Notes under the pieces: generated by a model
What the model was told of the DNA's origin: nothing
Seen by the model: the letters and a program-made list of their open reading frames with translations, nothing else
The model's database searches: none
Translations under genes and position numbers: made by a program
Origin: Phytophthora colocasiae
Lineage: Eukaryota; Oomycota; Peronosporomycetes; Peronosporales; Peronosporaceae
Direction of reading: 5' to 3'
NCBI GenBank assembly: GCA_018806915.1
Contig: JAGKQI010000052.1
Location: forward strand, 1,364,001-1,428,000
DNA length: 64,000 nucleotides
In this document: one piece after another, positions 62,926 through 64,000 of the stretch
How positions within the stretch are numbered: position 1 is the first letter of the stretch
Layout of the letters: the number at the start of each line of letters is the position of its first letter

Positions 62926-63543
62926 CTAGTTGGAGCTTTTGTCACTGTTGCTGCCTCCCAATAGCCCTGTACGTTGTCGAGGATCCTTCCTCAAGTCGAA
63001 AGAACTCATATGATTGCCACGTTCACGACGTAGTAGTACTACTGAGACAGCCAGCACTACAGTCATCAACAACTCGAACTTGACCACTGCAACTCCTGGT
63101 CGAGCTGTATCTGCAGGAGAACAGGCTTTAAACCTCGTCTCCCTTTCATCTTCCGGTTTCGTCAATAGAGCTTCGTCCTTAGGGTCTTTTGGTCTGGGAC
63201 AGTCTAATTCCTGACGATATCCAGTCTCCCGACAGAAACTCTCGTCTCTTTCGGACTGCGGACAAGCCACACACTCCCCCACTAAGGAACAGGCCAAGCC
63301 AGACACTGGATCGTACACTCGGTGGGCTGAAACTAGTGCCTGATCGCGACGTTGCAAAGGATTCGTTGAGTCCCTCTTCTTTCCTGTTTCTTGAGGCTTC
63401 GCAGCGGACGCAGCGCCAGTTTGTCGTAAGTGTCGGCTAGCAGAGACATCAAGGATGTTGTTGATGCCTTCGCTGTCTGTCAGGGGCGTCCATAGCGCCA
63501 CACACAGCGCTGTTAATGCCACGATCACCTTGGTCACCTTCAT
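62926..63543 (-). CDS. JTB-like single-pass membrane protein with RHLR motif
   Basis: 205 residues from an ATG at 63543. Signal peptide (about 1-23). RHLR at 37-40 has the form and position of the RXLR motif of oomycete effectors. A Cys-rich luminal domain (Cys85, Cys91, Cys94, Cys104, Cys115, with FCRETGYRQE) is followed by KFE at 155-157, a membrane span (about 157-172) and a basic tail. Cys pattern, KFE and topology resemble the JTB (jumping translocation breakpoint) family. The membrane anchor and the conserved domain argue for a housekeeping role, so RHLR may be chance. Confidence 0.7.
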   Translation of the reverse strand: MKVTKVIVALTALCVALWTPLTDSEGINNILDVSASRHLRQTGAASAAKPQETGKKRDSTNPLQRRDQALVSAHRVYDPVSGLACSLVGECVACPQSERDESFCRETGYRQELDCPRPKDPKDEALLTKPEDERETRFKACSPADTARPGVAVVKFELLMTVVLAVSVVLLRRERGNHMSSFDLRKDPRQRTGLLGGSNSDKSSN

Positions 63544-63632
63544 ACTGTAGGGAGGAATTAGAGAAATGGGACACTTTAATTGGGACATAATTCGTACTTA
63601 TACGGGATGTTTTAAAAATACCGGTATGTACC

Positions 63633-64000
63633 CTATTGAACTGGTTTTTGACCGCAAAAGTTCTGGTGTTGTCGTAGAGCTCGCTCTTCATCGAATTCAC
63701 GACTGCAAGTTGTGCATTGGCGTTTGGCTGCAGCTCGAGGTTGAAGTTTCTGCCAATGAGCGTCAAAATCTTCCGAACTGGTGAAGATGAGATGGCAAAT
63801 TGAACACGTCTTGGATTCAGTGGATGGAGCAGTTTCTGTTGAAGTCGCTTTATCCGTTGTTGATGCTTGGACTTGCTGTTTTTCGTACCAGTCTGGTTTA
63901 ATCAACGGATCTTGACCGTGCTTTGCGAGCTGGTGTTGTCTTCTGGCGTCTTCCTTTTTGAAAGTGCGGTCACAGAACTCACAAGGCAGCAAAACCTTCT
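63633..64000 (-). CDS. C2H2 zinc-finger protein, N-terminus outside the window
   Basis: The frame is open to the right edge, so the start is missing. Three Cys2His2-type units: CEFCDRTFKKEDARRQHQ followed by a His; CSICHLIFTSSEDFDAHW; and CTTCSREFDEERALRQHQ. The last two are imperfect at the second His. A Thr/Ser-rich linker separates units one and two. It could bind nucleic acid or act as a ribosome- or RNA-associated factor; no family assigned. Confidence 0.7.
   Translation of the reverse strand, partial: KVLLPCEFCDRTFKKEDARRQHQLAKHGQDPLIKPDWYEKQQVQASTTDKATSTETAPSTESKTCSICHLIFTSSEDFDAHWQKLQPRAAAKRQCTTCSREFDEERALRQHQNFCGQKPVQ

Noticed and set aside
63543..63588. Start of the JTB-like protein at 63588
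   Set aside because: It is a non-ATG start that would bury the signal peptide; the ATG at 63543 fits.

Overview
This is oomycete nuclear DNA, most likely Phytophthora or a close relative. The reasons are: small introns with GT..AG ends in otherwise compact genes; a family of receptor-like TKL kinases and PX-RING proteins of oomycete type; a DUF6818-like SANT protein; Copia, Gypsy, hAT, Tc1 and PIF/Harbinger relics side by side; and initiator-like sequences of the form TTCACTTTCGATTT upstream of coding starts. I saw no rRNA, tRNA or CRISPR array. The species is inferred from the gene set and was not checked by a search.

The window has two compartments. From 1 to about 43.2 kb it is repeat-rich and full of broken genes. 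It opens with a decayed hAT transposon (1-2330), coiled-coil ORF remains (2.5-4.1 kb) and a transposase N-terminus (4.1-4.6 kb). Next come biotin synthase (5372-6496, +), SURF2 (6626-7324, -) and a tandem array of four PX-RING genes on the minus strand (7.6-11.4 kb), two intact and two broken. An ankyrin gene follows, split in two (11796-12319 and 17631-18245) by 5.3 kb of hAT-related DNA that carries a transposase and pieces of host genes. An intact receptor-like kinase (18602-20200, -) and mitochondrial malate dehydrogenase (20530-21534, -) come next. From 22.4 to 27.9 kb lies a shattered P-type Ca2+-ATPase: its C-terminal part is inverted relative to the rest and two DNA transposons sit inside it. 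From 25 to 41.5 kb are five further copies of the receptor kinase in different states of decay. One of them is split by a young Copia element with 341-bp LTRs and an AAACT target duplication. A full-length Tc1-like element (41666-43191) closes this part.

From 43.6 kb to the end the window is a dense block of mostly intact housekeeping genes with short spacers: a DIMT1/KsgA rRNA dimethyltransferase, an unknown 368-residue protein, centrin (2 exons), LST8 (2 exons), a large NF-YB-like protein, a 1054-residue oomycete protein with a 22-nt microexon, a 224-residue unknown, a RING-coiled coil-PX protein, a secreted trypsin-like protease, a five-exon EF-hand protein, a CCDC137-like basic protein, a JTB-like membrane protein and a C2H2 zinc-finger protein cut by the window edge. 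LST8/NF-YB and EF-hand/CCDC137 are divergent pairs that share short promoters; several other pairs converge within 60-230 bp.

The most interesting material is the receptor-kinase family, whose copies share a novel-looking Cys-rich ectodomain and a palindromic upstream motif; the PX-RING array, with a Cys insertion in the PX domain and a conserved QWW tail; and the hAT-related segment that carries host-gene fragments.
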